A stretch of 21,378 nucleotides of DNA from Bacteroidota bacterium (GCA_023426625.1 JAFAAJ010000331.1:1-21378), one strand, 5' to 3'; positions 1-8,657 are shown, numbered from the stretch's first letter. Numbers and translations: made by a program. The notes: generated from the sequence alone by a model not told the origin.

Positions 1-375
1 AAATTCGCCAGACTGATTGCCGAAAACAAAGAGATCCCCGTCTATGGTGAAGGATCTACCGCAAGAGATTATACCTACATTGATGATATTATTGATGGAA
101 TAATGAAATCGGTCGTTTATCTGGAAAACAACTCCAAAGTTTATGAGATCATTAATCTGGGAGAAAGTGAAGTGATCAATTTGTCCGAAATGCTTTCCAC
201 CCTTGAAAAAAATATGGACAAAAAGGCAACCATAAAAAAACTGCCTATTCAGCCGGGAGATGTACAAAAAACCTGCGCAGATATTGCAAAAGCAAAGACA
301 TTATTAGGTTATCATCCGGACACTTCCTTCCAAAATGGCATAAAAAAATTTGTGGAATGGTTTTTGAGAAAATGA
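1..375 (+). CDS. NAD-dependent epimerase/dehydratase, C-terminal part (5' end outside window)
   Basis: The frame is open from base 1 and ends in TGA at 373-375, giving about 124 residues. The segment ARDYTYIDDIIDGI (encoded around 61-105) is the substrate-binding stretch typical of UDP-glucuronate 4-epimerase-like members of the extended short-chain dehydrogenase family. It is followed by the usual 'NLG....V.LSEM' region and an end reading LLGYHPDTSFQNGIKKFVEWF. The N-terminal Rossmann fold and the YxxxK catalytic motif lie outside the window. The product would interconvert nucleotide sugars for polysaccharide or O-antigen synthesis. The exact substrate cannot be told from this part. An internal ATG at 103 is not a plausible start because homology-like sequence continues upstream of it. 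Confidence 0.85.
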   Translation, partial: KFARLIAENKEIPVYGEGSTARDYTYIDDIIDGIMKSVVYLENNSKVYEIINLGESEVINLSEMLSTLEKNMDKKATIKKLPIQPGDVQKTCADIAKAKTLLGYHPDTSFQNGIKKFVEWFLRK

Positions 376-490
376 CAACGAGAATGTTGCTGACTTAGTG
401 ATAACGCACACTTCAGCACACCATAAACAAAATTTGTTAAAAAGAATTGAAAATCAAGTATAAAAAAGTTTATTTTATAACCTAATTTTA

Positions 491-498
491 TACTTTTG
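491..498 (+). promoter_or_regulatory. -7 box (TACTTTTG) for the DUF2795 gene
   Basis: TACTTTTG matches the Bacteroidota sigma-ABfr -7 consensus TAnnTTTG. Its last base is 17 nt before the ATG at 516. I see no convincing -33 TTG at the right distance. Confidence 0.6.
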
Positions 499-515
499 CA
501 AAAAATTAGAAAATT

Positions 516-737
516 ATGTACTGGACATTAGAATTAGCTTCATATTTAAGTGACGCACCTTGGCCAATGACAAAAGCAGAACTTATTGATTATGCAATTA
601 GAACTGGTGCACCAATGGAAGTAGTAGAAAACCTTCAGGCTATTGAAGATGAAGGAGAAATTTATGAGTCTATCGAAGAAGTTTGGAGTGATTACCCAAC
701 GGACGAGGATTTCCTTTGGAACGAAGACGAATATTAA
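516..737 (+). CDS. Small acidic DUF2795 family protein
   Basis: The product has 73 residues, starting MYWTLELASYLSDAPW and ending in a strongly acidic tail (DEDFLWNEDEY). The stretch PMTKAELIDYAIRTGAPMEVVENL matches the DUF2795 family, small proteins widely found next to secA in flavobacteria. There is no signal peptide or membrane segment, so it is probably cytoplasmic. Its function is unknown. The predicted promoter at 491-498 and the hairpin at 745-771 make it look like a single-gene transcript, although read-through into secA is possible. Family recognition is from memory. Confidence 0.85.
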   Translation: MYWTLELASYLSDAPWPMTKAELIDYAIRTGAPMEVVENLQAIEDEGEIYESIEEVWSDYPTDEDFLWNEDEY

Positions 738-744
738 AAGCTAT

Positions 745-782
745 AAGCTTTAGGCAATTTGCTTAAAGCTTTTCCCTTTTTT
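745..782 (+). terminator. Hairpin and T-rich tail after the DUF2795 gene
   Basis: AAGCTTTAGGCAA (745-757) pairs with TTGCTTAAAGCTT (759-771), with one G-T wobble and an AT-rich tip. It is followed by TTCCC and a run of T. The T-run is interrupted by CCC, so this is a weak to moderate terminator. Confidence 0.5.
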
Positions 783-802
783 ATAATATTAACTTAGCAC
801 GA

Positions 803-826
803 TAAGCGTGTTTTTAAAAACGCTTA
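803..826. repeat. Inverted repeat upstream of secA
   Basis: TAAGCG (803-808) and CGCTTA (821-826) flank a T5A5 core. The same spacer carries TTTAGGCA at 749 and again at 838, and CTTAAAGC at 762 and again at 823, so the secA upstream region contains two rearranged copies of short words. No TAnnTTTG box is seen between 738 and 860. Confidence 0.45.
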
Positions 827-860
827 AAGCATATCACTTTAGGCATAAAGCAAAAAATTT

Positions 861-3800
861 ATGAGTTTTTTAAACAAAGTTCTTAAAGGGTTTTTGGGAG
901 ACAAGAAAGCGCAGGACCTTAAAGAAGTAAAAAAAGTTGTAACAAAAATCAAAGCTGTTGAACCCGCTATTCAGCAATTGTCTGATGATGGTTTAAGAGA
1001 AAAAACCGCTGAATTTAAAGAAAATATAAAATCGGCAACCAGCAAAATAACAGCGCAAATAGAACAGATAAAAGAGCAGATCAAAAACTCAACTAATGTA
1101 GATGAGAAAGAGGCTCTTTTCTCAAAGATTGAAGCTCTGAAAAAAGAATCATACGATGTTGAAGAGAAAATCCTTAGCCAAACTCTTCCTGAAGCTTTTG
1201 CCTTAGTAAAAGAAACTGCCAGAAGATGGGCACAAAACGGAGAGATCCGTGTAAAAGCTACAGATTGGGACAGAGAACTGGCTGCAACTAAAGATTTCGT
1301 TGAAATTCAGGGAGACACAGCTGTTTGGAAAAACTCATGGGATGCTGCAGGAACTGCCGTAGTCTGGGACATGGTACATTACGATGTTCAGTTTATCGGA
1401 GGGGTAGTTCTTCACAGCGGAAAAATTGCTGAAATGGCAACCGGGGAAGGTAAAACGTTAGTAGGAACCCTTCCTATCTACCTGAATGCACTTCCGGGAA
1501 GAGGTGTTCACGTTGTAACCGTGAATGATTATCTTGCTAAAAGGGACTCCGCATGGATGGGACCTTTATACCAATTCCACGGACTTTCTATCGACTGTAT
1601 CGATAATCACCAGCCAAACTCAGACGGAAGAAGAAAAGCCTATAACTCAGATATTACTTACGGAACAAACAATGAATTCGGTTTCGACTATCTGAGAGAC
1701 AATATGGTAACTTCACCATCAGAACTGGTACAGAGAGAATTGAACTTTGCCATTGTGGATGAGGTGGATTCCGTATTGGTGGATGATGCAAGAACACCGT
1801 TGATCATTTCCGGTCCTGTTCCGCAAGGAGACAGACAGGAATTCGATATCCTTAAACCTTCTGTAGATAGAATTGTTGAGGTTCAGAAAAAAACTGTTTC
1901 TGCGATCTTCAACGAGGCTAAAAAATTAATAGCAGCCGGAAATACTAAGGAAGGTGGATTTAAATTGCTTCAAGCTTACAGAGGTTTGCCTAAAAACAGA
2001 CAATTAATCAAATTCTTATCCGAAAGCGGAAACCGAGCATTGCTTCAGAAAGTTGAAGCTCAATACATGCAGGACAACAACCGTGATATGCCGATTGTAG
2101 ATAAGGATCTTTATTTTGTGATCGAAGAAAAGAACAACCAGGTCGATCTTACGGATAAGGGAGTTGAGTATATGTCTCAAGGAAACTCTGACCCTAACTT
2201 CTTCGTACTTCCTGATATTGGAACTGAAATCGCAGAATTAGAGGCTAAAAATCTATCTAAAGAAGAAGAATTTGAAGCTAAAGAAAAGCTTTTCGGAGAG
2301 TTCGCTGAAAAATCTGAGCGTGTTCACACATTGAGTCAGTTGCTGAAAGCATATACTCTATTCGAAAAGGATGATGAATATGTAGTGATTGATGGAGAAG
2401 TAAAAATCGTAGATGAGCAAACGGGTCGTATTATGGAAGGACGTCGCTACTCAGACGGTCTTCACCAGGCGATCGAAGCGAAGGAAAACGTAAAAATCGA
2501 AGCAGCAACCCAAACTTTTGCAACGATTACCTTACAGAACTATTTCCGTATGTATAACAAACTTGCGGGGATGACCGGTACTGCGGAAACAGAAGCGGGA
2601 GAACTTTGGGAAATCTACAAATTAGATGTTGTGGTAATTCCAACCAACCGTCCAATTTTAAGACACGACAGACAGGATTTGGTTTATAAAACCAACAGAG
2701 AAAAATATAATGCCGTAATTGAAGAGGTTGAAAAATTAACAGCAGCAGGAAGACCTGTTCTTGTGGGTACGACTTCTGTTGAAATCTCTCAATTGCTTTC
2801 AAAGGCGCTTCAATTAAGAAAAATTCCTCATCAGGTATTGAACGCGAAGCTTCACAAAAAAGAAGCGGAAATTGTAGCTGAAGCCGGTAGGCCGGGTGTT
2901 GTAACTATTGCAACTAACATGGCGGGACGTGGTACCGACATTAAGCTTACCAAGGAAGTAAAAGATGCAGGAGGTTTAGCAATTATTGGTACTGAAAGAC
3001 ACGATTCAAGACGTGTTGACAGACAGCTTAGAGGTAGAGCGGGACGTCAGGGAGATCCCGGAAGCTCTCAGTTCTATGTTTCTTTGGAAGATAACCTGAT
3101 GCGTTTATTCGGTTCTGAAAGAATTGCTAAAATGATGGACAGAATGGGACATAAAGAGGGTGAAGTTATTCAGCACTCTATGATCACCAAGTCTATTGAA
3201 AGAGCACAGAAAAAAGTAGAAGAGAACAACTTCGGAATCAGAAAGAGACTTCTTGAGTATGATGACGTAATGAATAAACAACGTGACGTTATCTATAAGA
3301 GAAGAAAGAACGCTTTGTTCGGAGATCACTTGAAGTATGATATTGCCAACATGATCTTTGATGTTGCGAACTCTATCGTAGCTAAAGGAAAAGCTTCCGG
3401 AAGCTATAAAGATTTCGAGTTCGATATCATTAAGAACTTCACGATGGAATCTCCGGTTTCTGAAAGTGATTTCAAAAATAAGAGCATCCAGGATCTTACG
3501 AATATCCTGTTCAATGCAGCTCAGGAGGATTACCAAATGAAATTGAACCTATTAAAGGAAAAATCATTCCCTATCATTGAAAACGTTTACCAAAACCAGG
3601 GATCCATGTTTAAAATGATTCAGGTTCCTTTCACAGACGGACACAAAACAATGACCATTGTTACTGATCTGAAGGAAGCTTATGAAACACATTGTGAAAG
3701 CTTAATTAATGATTTTGAAAAGAATATTACTTTAGCGATTATTGATGAAAACTGGAAACTTCACCTTCGTGAAATGGATGATCTGAGAAGATCTTCGCAA

Positions 3801-3932
3801 GGTGCTGTGTATGAGCAAAAAGATCCGCTTGTAATCTATAAACAAGAATCTTTCCACTTATTCAGTGAAATGATGGACAAGTTAAATAAAGAAATTGTTT
3901 CTTTCTTATATAAAGGAGAAATCCCTGCATAA
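861..3932 (+). CDS. secA: Preprotein translocase ATPase SecA
   Basis: SecA is the motor that pushes unfolded preproteins through SecYEG at the inner membrane. The product has 1023 residues. Visible landmarks are the Walker A motif GEGKT (195-199), Walker B DEVD (300-303), the 'DYLAKRDSAWMGPLY' segment, MAGRGTDIKL (687-696), and QLRGRAGRQGD (722-732) followed by the helical wing and scaffold region. It is longer than the E. coli protein (901). Much of the extra length lies between about 315 and 480, within the preprotein cross-linking and NBD1 region, as is usual in Bacteroidota. The protein ends at KGEIPA with no CxCx8C(H/C) zinc tail, so the usual SecB and lipid-binding tail is missing. The ATG at 861 gives a normal SecA N-terminus (MSFLNKVLKGFLGDKK). 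Confidence is very high. Confidence 0.98.
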   Translation: MSFLNKVLKGFLGDKKAQDLKEVKKVVTKIKAVEPAIQQLSDDGLREKTAEFKENIKSATSKITAQIEQIKEQIKNSTNVDEKEALFSKIEALKKESYDVEEKILSQTLPEAFALVKETARRWAQNGEIRVKATDWDRELAATKDFVEIQGDTAVWKNSWDAAGTAVVWDMVHYDVQFIGGVVLHSGKIAEMATGEGKTLVGTLPIYLNALPGRGVHVVTVNDYLAKRDSAWMGPLYQFHGLSIDCIDNHQPNSDGRRKAYNSDITYGTNNEFGFDYLRDNMVTSPSELVQRELNFAIVDEVDSVLVDDARTPLIISGPVPQGDRQEFDILKPSVDRIVEVQKKTVSAIFNEAKKLIAAGNTKEGGFKLLQAYRGLPKNRQLIKFLSESGNRALLQKVEAQYMQDNNRDMPIVDKDLYFVIEEKNNQVDLTDKGVEYMSQGNSDPNFFVLPDIGTEIAELEAKNLSKEEEFEAKEKLFGEFAEKSERVHTLSQLLKAYTLFEKDDEYVVIDGEVKIVDEQTGRIMEGRRYSDGLHQAIEAKENVKIEAATQTFATITLQNYFRMYNKLAGMTGTAETEAGELWEIYKLDVVVIPTNRPILRHDRQDLVYKTNREKYNAVIEEVEKLTAAGRPVLVGTTSVEISQLLSKALQLRKIPHQVLNAKLHKKEAEIVAEAGRPGVVTIATNMAGRGTDIKLTKEVKDAGGLAIIGTERHDSRRVDRQLRGRAGRQGDPGSSQFYVSLEDNLMRLFGSERIAKMMDRMGHKEGEVIQHSMITKSIERAQKKVEENNFGIRKRLLEYDDVMNKQRDVIYKRRKNALFGDHLKYDIANMIFDVANSIVAKGKASGSYKDFEFDIIKNFTMESPVSESDFKNKSIQDLTNILFNAAQEDYQMKLNLLKEKSFPIIENVYQNQGSMFKMIQVPFTDGHKTMTIVTDLKEAYETHCESLINDFEKNITLAIIDENWKLHLREMDDLRRSSQGAVYEQKDPLVIYKQESFHLFSEMMDKLNKEIVSFLYKGEIPA

Positions 3933-3950
3933 GATCGACAACTCCCCTTA

Positions 3951-3986
3951 AACCCCCGCTTCAACTTCGTTGAAGCGGGGGTTTTT
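3951..3986 (+). terminator. Strong intrinsic terminator of secA
   Basis: AACCCCCGCTTCAAC (3951-3965) pairs perfectly over 15 bp with 3969-3983 around a TTC loop, followed by TTTTTG. It lies 18 nt after the secA stop. Confidence 0.9.
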
Positions 3987-4012
3987 GTATTCATTGTATA
4001 GTATTATATGAC

Positions 4013-4043
4013 AAATATCAATCAAGATATTTATTTAGAATAA
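4013..4043. promoter_or_regulatory. Dyad cluster, possible operator of the TonB receptor gene
   Basis: AAATATC-N6-GATATTT (4013-4032) is a perfect 7-6-7 inverted repeat. TTATT-TAG-AATAA (4031-4043) is a 5-3-5 repeat that ends 10 nt before the -7 box. The position fits a repressor site, for instance a Fur-type regulator. I cannot assign the protein, and AT-rich DNA makes short dyads by chance. Confidence 0.3.
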
Positions 4044-4053
4044 TTAAAAACAA

Positions 4054-4061
4054 TATATTTG
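4054..4061 (+). promoter_or_regulatory. -7 box (TATATTTG) of the TonB receptor gene
   Basis: This is an exact TAnnTTTG match ending 21 nt before the ATG at 4083. It overlaps the TTG at 4059, which would otherwise be the longest-frame start, so that TTG is rejected. A 7-5-7 inverted repeat (AAAACAA/TTGTTTT, 4063-4081) fills the short leader. Confidence 0.65.
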
Positions 4062-4082
4062 CAAAACAAAAAAATTGTTTTC

Positions 4083-6218
4083 ATGAAAAATGTACTGATC
4101 TGTGCCTCATTGCTGGGTTCAATTCTGAGTTTTGCACAAGAAAAAGACTCTATCAAATCTAATGATATTGAAGAAGTCGTTGTTAATGGAAAATACTATA
4201 AAAAATATGTTGAAAAAGAAGGCTCTTCTTCTCTTCGTTTGGATGAAGAATTAATTAAAATCCCACAAAACATTTCCATCATTACTAGCAGAGCTTTGGA
4301 GGATCAGCAAGTGACCATTCTAAGCGATGGAGTACTTAGAAATGTTGCAGGAGCACAAAGATTAGAACATTGGGGGGACATGTATACAAGAGTTAACATG
4401 AGAGGCTCCAGAGCTGCCGCCTTCATGAACGGTGTTAATGTAACTTCTAACTGGGGACCATTAAGTGAAGATATGTCTTTTGTAGATCATATTGAATTTA
4501 TCAAAGGTCCTTCAGGGTTTTTAATGTCCAATGGCGAACCAAGTGGGATCTATAATATTGTTACTAAAAAGCCGACAGGTCAATCATTCAATGGAACGGC
4601 AAGAGCAACTATTGGAAGTTTCAATATGTATAGAGGAGAAGCTGATATTGATACAAAAATTACGGATAAAGTTTTCTTTAGATTAAATTTAATGGCTCAA
4701 AATAAAAAGAGTTTCAGAAAATACGAATTCAATGATAGATATATCATTAATCCCTCTTTAAGAGTTAATCTTTCCGATAAGACAACTTTAACAACAGAAT
4801 ACATCTATCAGAAAGCAAAAATGTCAGAAGTAGGCTCAGCATATGTATTCAGCTTTGATGGGTATGGAACAAAGCCTGTTGATTATACTATTTCTGATCC
4901 AGGTATTGCTCCAACTAACGTAGATAATCACACCGCAAACATAAATCTGCAGCACAAGTTCAACGAAAATTGGAAATTAACATCTCAATTAAGTTATATC
5001 AATGAGTATACATTAGGAAGCGATATCTGGCCAGGATTATTTACTCCTGATGGAAACATGATTAGAGGACTTTATTTTTGGGAAGCAAGCAACGTAATGA
5101 AATTCGGGCAGGTTTTCTTGAACGGATATACTAAAACAGGAGCCGTATCACATAAAATATTAACAGGTCTGGATCTTGGTTCTAAAAAATATTTAGCAGA
5201 CTGGAATCAAGGAGGAGCTTTAGATACAGCAGATAATCCTTTTAACATTCATTCAACAACCTACACTCCTCCAAGCAACGGTTATCCTACTTTTGACGGA
5301 AGCATTCCCTTAGTACAGAGAGCTACTCCCTATGGAACTATAGAACAAAACTACACAGGTTTATATGTTCAGGATGAGTTAGGCTTCTTCAATGATGCTT
5401 TAAGAGTAACTCTTGCAGCTCGTTATACTACAGTAAAGGAGAATTCTTATGGTACTGAAGCTGAAGCAGAAAAGATTACCCCTCGTTTCGGAATAAGCTA
5501 CTCAATTGATGATAATACTTCAGTCTATGGTTTATATGACCAGGCTTTCGTACCTCAGGCTGCTATTTTTAGAAACGGCGAGATCGCAAAACCAATTACG
5601 GGAAATAATTTAGAAATTGGGATAAAAAGAGACTGGTTTGGAGGAAAATGGAATACTACATTATCGATTTATAACATTCTTAAGAGAAACGCAACAACCG
5701 CTGATCCTACAAACACAGCTAATGAACAATTTTCAATCGTTCTTGGAAAGACAAGGGTTCAAGGAGTTGAATTTGATTTAAAAGGAGAAATTACCAAAGG
5801 TTTCAACGCCATTTTCAATTATGCTTTTACAGAAAATAAAGTGACTGAATCTAACGATCCAGCAAATAACCCTGTAGGAATGAGAGTCCCTGGATATGCT
5901 AAACACACTGCTAATGGATGGCTTAATTACACCTTTATTGACGGAGCTTTAGAGGGGGTAGGATTAAGCCTCGGAGGAACTTACCTTGCGGACAGAAGTA
6001 CATGGGCATGGGCAAGTACAAGCACCCAGCTTGATATGGATGATTATGTAAAGTTTGATGCTGGTCTTTCTTGGGAGAATACTAAATTCCGCGTAGGATT
6101 GAATGTCTTCAATGTATTTAACAAATATTTATATTCAGGTTCCCCTTATGGTAATTATTACTATTATCAAGCTGATGCTCCAAGAAACTGGAGATTATCA
6201 ATAGGATACAAATTTTAA
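4083..6218 (+). CDS. TonB-dependent siderophore receptor
   Basis: This is an outer-membrane receptor of 711 residues. It has a signal peptide (MKNVLICASLLGSILSFAQ), a TonB-box-like IEEVVVNG, and a plug domain with IPQNISIITSRALEDQQ and the conserved 'IEFIKGPSGFLMSNGEPSGIYNIVTKKP'-type stretch. A 22-strand-type barrel follows, ending in an aromatic C-terminus (RLSIGYKF). The plug pattern and size resemble the FhuA-like siderophore receptor family. There is no N-terminal carboxypeptidase-like domain of SusC-type receptors and no FecA-type signalling domain. The ligand cannot be deduced, but a ferric hydroxamate or related chelate is likely. The frame extends upstream to a TTG at 4059, which lies inside the predicted promoter, so the ATG at 4083 is chosen. 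The downstream PepSY gene supports a role in iron uptake. Confidence 0.93.
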   Translation: MKNVLICASLLGSILSFAQEKDSIKSNDIEEVVVNGKYYKKYVEKEGSSSLRLDEELIKIPQNISIITSRALEDQQVTILSDGVLRNVAGAQRLEHWGDMYTRVNMRGSRAAAFMNGVNVTSNWGPLSEDMSFVDHIEFIKGPSGFLMSNGEPSGIYNIVTKKPTGQSFNGTARATIGSFNMYRGEADIDTKITDKVFFRLNLMAQNKKSFRKYEFNDRYIINPSLRVNLSDKTTLTTEYIYQKAKMSEVGSAYVFSFDGYGTKPVDYTISDPGIAPTNVDNHTANINLQHKFNENWKLTSQLSYINEYTLGSDIWPGLFTPDGNMIRGLYFWEASNVMKFGQVFLNGYTKTGAVSHKILTGLDLGSKKYLADWNQGGALDTADNPFNIHSTTYTPPSNGYPTFDGSIPLVQRATPYGTIEQNYTGLYVQDELGFFNDALRVTLAARYTTVKENSYGTEAEAEKITPRFGISYSIDDNTSVYGLYDQAFVPQAAIFRNGEIAKPITGNNLEIGIKRDWFGGKWNTTLSIYNILKRNATTADPTNTANEQFSIVLGKTRVQGVEFDLKGEITKGFNAIFNYAFTENKVTESNDPANNPVGMRVPGYAKHTANGWLNYTFIDGALEGVGLSLGGTYLADRSTWAWASTSTQLDMDDYVKFDAGLSWENTKFRVGLNVFNVFNKYLYSGSPYGNYYYYQADAPRNWRLSIGYKF

Positions 6219-6226
6219 TATTTAAT

Positions 6227-6256
6227 AAGTTAGCTGTTAACGGCTAACTTTATTTT
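6227..6256 (+). terminator. Hairpin after the TonB receptor gene
   Basis: AAGTTAGC (6227-6234) pairs with GCTAACTT (6243-6250), and TATTTTAT follows. The 8-bp stem and interrupted T-run suggest a moderate terminator, consistent with the separate promoter for the next gene. Confidence 0.55.
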
Positions 6257-6316
6257 ATAAAGAGACAATAGCTATTATTTAAACTATAACTATAAGTCTT
6301 TCCGCAAGACATCATT

Positions 6317-6324
6317 TACCTTTG
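6317..6324 (+). promoter_or_regulatory. -7 box (TACCTTTG) of the PepSY gene
   Basis: This is an exact TAnnTTTG match ending 18 nt before the ATG at 6343. It overlaps the alternative TTG start at 6322, which is therefore rejected. Confidence 0.6.
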
Positions 6325-6342
6325 CAAAACCTTTATATCAGC

Positions 6343-7545
6343 ATGAGAAAAAAACATCATAAAAAAAAGAAACCGAGCTTATTCAAAAAATGGACGGGAA
6401 AACTGCACTTATGGTTTGGATTGGGAATCGGTTTTTTGATTTTCATTATATCCATTACCGGAGCTTTATATGTTTTCAAAGATGAAATTGAAAATATTAC
6501 CCGTAAAGATGTTATTTATCATCATGAACAAAATGTAGAGAACAAAGAGGTTCTTCCTATCCGTGTTCTGGAGAATTCCGTAGCGGAACAGGTGAAAGAA
6601 AAATATCCTATCCATTGGGTTAATATTCCTATTGATAAAAAGATGTCTTACATGTTCTATTGGTACGAACATGACACAACCGCATGGAATTATTTTGATG
6701 AATTTCCGATATACAAAGTCGCTTATGTAAATCCTTACACCGGAAAAGTACTGAGAACTTATGATGAAAAGAACAGCTTCTTCAACATCGTGAAAATGAT
6801 CCATTGGAGCTACCTCTTAAAACAGGATTGGGGAAAATATGTGGTAGGAATACCTGTGATTATCTTCATCATCATGCTTATTTCAGGAATCATTCTTTGG
6901 TGGCCAAAAAATAAGGCAGCAAGAAAACAACGTTTCTCATTTAAATGGGATAATGTAAAAAGCTGGAAAAGAAAGAACTATGACTTGCACAATGTCTTAG
7001 GCTTTTACGCTTCTATTTTTGCCCTGATCTTTTCCATTACCGGTTTATTTTATGCTTTTTTTGTAGTTCAGGCGATGATCTATGTGATATTCTCAGGAGG
7101 TAATACGGTTTATCCGGATTTCTCCCATATCAAAACAAAAGCACCTATAGAACTGCGAACAGAAACCACGCTTGATAAAGTAATCCACACGGTAAAAGAA
7201 AAATATCCGGATTCTTTTGGGTTTGCTATAGATCTTGGTCATGAACACATGGACGACCATGAGCACCCCAATTTTGAAGTTTTTGTAAAGCATCTTTCCT
7301 ATTCTTACCATAAAAACAGCAGTCTTATCTTTGATGAGAATTCGGGAGAACTTCTTCATACACATAACCATGAAGATAAAAATTTTGGTGAGAAAACAGT
7401 TGCTGCCAATTATGACATCCATGTCGGAGCTATTCTGGGACTTCCTACAAAGATCATCGCATTCATCGTAAGTTTGATCTGTGCTTCTTTACCTGTTACA
7501 GGTTTTATGATCTGGTGGGGAAGAAGAAAAAAGAAATTAGTATAA
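6343..7545 (+). CDS. PepSY-associated membrane protein, likely siderophore-iron reductase
   Basis: The product has 400 residues with a very basic N-terminus (MRKKHHKKKK) and four membrane segments, near 22-44, 168-189, 220-243 and 362-390. Each is preceded or entered by a histidine (H22, H154, H216, H360). This is the layout of PepSY_TM proteins, in which such histidines are thought to hold heme. Periplasmic PepSY-type parts lie between TM1 and TM2 and between TM3 and TM4. The second of these carries a striking metal-binding-like HEHMDDHEH at 300-308. FoxB-like members reduce ferric siderophores at the inner membrane, and the position directly behind a siderophore receptor fits that role. Function is inferred from family and context. 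The ATG at 6343 is chosen because the upstream TTG lies in the promoter. Confidence 0.85.
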   Translation: MRKKHHKKKKPSLFKKWTGKLHLWFGLGIGFLIFIISITGALYVFKDEIENITRKDVIYHHEQNVENKEVLPIRVLENSVAEQVKEKYPIHWVNIPIDKKMSYMFYWYEHDTTAWNYFDEFPIYKVAYVNPYTGKVLRTYDEKNSFFNIVKMIHWSYLLKQDWGKYVVGIPVIIFIIMLISGIILWWPKNKAARKQRFSFKWDNVKSWKRKNYDLHNVLGFYASIFALIFSITGLFYAFFVVQAMIYVIFSGGNTVYPDFSHIKTKAPIELRTETTLDKVIHTVKEKYPDSFGFAIDLGHEHMDDHEHPNFEVFVKHLSYSYHKNSSLIFDENSGELLHTHNHEDKNFGEKTVAANYDIHVGAILGLPTKIIAFIVSLICASLPVTGFMIWWGRRKKKLV

Positions 7546-7640
7546 ACAGCATAAAACTTTTTTCAATAAATGTTTAGTTAATAATCTATTAATACAATCT
7601 TTTTTATAATTTTAACCCTTCAGAATTTTAAGAAATAGAA

Positions 7641-8609
7641 ATGTCATTAGTAGATTTGTCAAAACAGGTTGCATTGGGTATTGATATCGGAGGAACCACT
7701 ACGAAATTCGGATTAGTAAATCACAGAGGAGAAATTTTAGTGAAAGGTTCTATCCCCACTGATGCGTTTGAAACCCCTGAAGAATTTATAGACGCACTTT
7801 ACGATAAAATCCAGCCTTTAGCGAATGAATATTGCGACGGAAAAGAGTTTGAAGGGATCGGAGTAGGCGCTCCTAATGCCAACTATTACAGAGGTACTAT
7901 TGAACAGGCTCCTAATCTTCCTTGGAAAGGCGTGATCAACTTTGCCGATTTAATGACATTAAAGTTCGGGAAACCTTGTAAAATGACCAATGATGCCAAT
8001 GCTGCAGCCCTTGGAGAAATGATGTACGGTGCAGCCAGAGGCATGAAGGATTTCATCATGATCACATTAGGAACAGGAGTAGGAAGCGGAATTATTGCAG
8101 GAGGACATTTGATTTACGGTCATGACGGATTTGCCGGAGAATTGGGACATACCATTGTAAAACCGGGAGGCAGAAAGCATTGGAGTACCGGATCAGAAGG
8201 AAGTTTAGAAGCATATGCTTCCGCAACAGGGATTTCTATTACCGCTAAAAAGATGAGAGCAGAGTTCCCCGATTCTATGCTTAACCAATATCCGGAAGAA
8301 GAAGTTGACTCCAAAACAGTGTATGAATGCGCTACAAAAGGAGATCCTACCGCGATTGAAGTTTTCAGATACACCGGTCAAAAGTTAGGTGAAGCATTAG
8401 CCAATTTTGTAATGTTCTCTTCACCGGAAGCCATTCTTTTATTCGGAGGGGTGATCAAAGCTGGGGATTTTATTTTAAAACCTGCAAAACTTCACATGGA
8501 AAGAAACCTTCTTCCGATCTTCAGAAATAAAGTAAAATTGGTATTCAGTGAACTTGATGAAGCCGATGCAGCCATTCTTGGAGCAAGTGCATTGGTTTGG
8601 GAAAAGTAA
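7641..8609 (+). CDS. ROK family sugar kinase (glucokinase-like)
   Basis: The product has 322 residues. The ATP-binding phosphate-1 loop is GIDIGGTTTKFG (about 13-24), the catalytic Asp is D118 in TNDANAAALGE, and the phosphate-2 region is TLGTGVGSGI (142-151). The ROK signature continues as GELGH, ending at H170. ROK kinases phosphorylate free hexoses or amino sugars with ATP, and glucose is the common substrate in Bacteroidota. The usual zinc motif CxCGxxGC is replaced by WSTGSEGS (181-188), so three of the expected metal ligands are absent although H170 remains. Cys-less variants exist, so the enzyme need not be inactive. No TAnnTTTG box is seen in the AT-rich 95 bp upstream. A terminator follows at 8632. 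Confidence 0.88.
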   Translation: MSLVDLSKQVALGIDIGGTTTKFGLVNHRGEILVKGSIPTDAFETPEEFIDALYDKIQPLANEYCDGKEFEGIGVGAPNANYYRGTIEQAPNLPWKGVINFADLMTLKFGKPCKMTNDANAAALGEMMYGAARGMKDFIMITLGTGVGSGIIAGGHLIYGHDGFAGELGHTIVKPGGRKHWSTGSEGSLEAYASATGISITAKKMRAEFPDSMLNQYPEEEVDSKTVYECATKGDPTAIEVFRYTGQKLGEALANFVMFSSPEAILLFGGVIKAGDFILKPAKLHMERNLLPIFRNKVKLVFSELDEADAAILGASALVWEK

Positions 8610-8631
8610 ATTGAAATTAAATAAGATATTT

Positions 8632-8657
8632 AAGCATCCTCTTTAGGGTGCTTTTTT
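8632..8657 (+). terminator. Terminator of the ROK kinase gene
   Basis: AAGCATCC (8632-8639) pairs with GGGTGCTT (8646-8653) with one wobble and a TCTTTA loop. A T6 run overlaps and follows the stem. Confidence 0.8.

Noticed and set aside
2527..3536. Minus-strand frames inside secA
   Set aside because: They are antisense shadows of a conserved gene without promoters or recognisable domains.
4059..4082. TTG start extending the TonB receptor by 8 codons
   Set aside because: The TTG is part of the -7 box TATATTTG, and the ATG at 4083 gives a clean signal peptide.
6322..6342. TTG start extending the PepSY protein by 7 codons
   Set aside because: It lies in the predicted -7 box TACCTTTG, so it would not be in the transcript.
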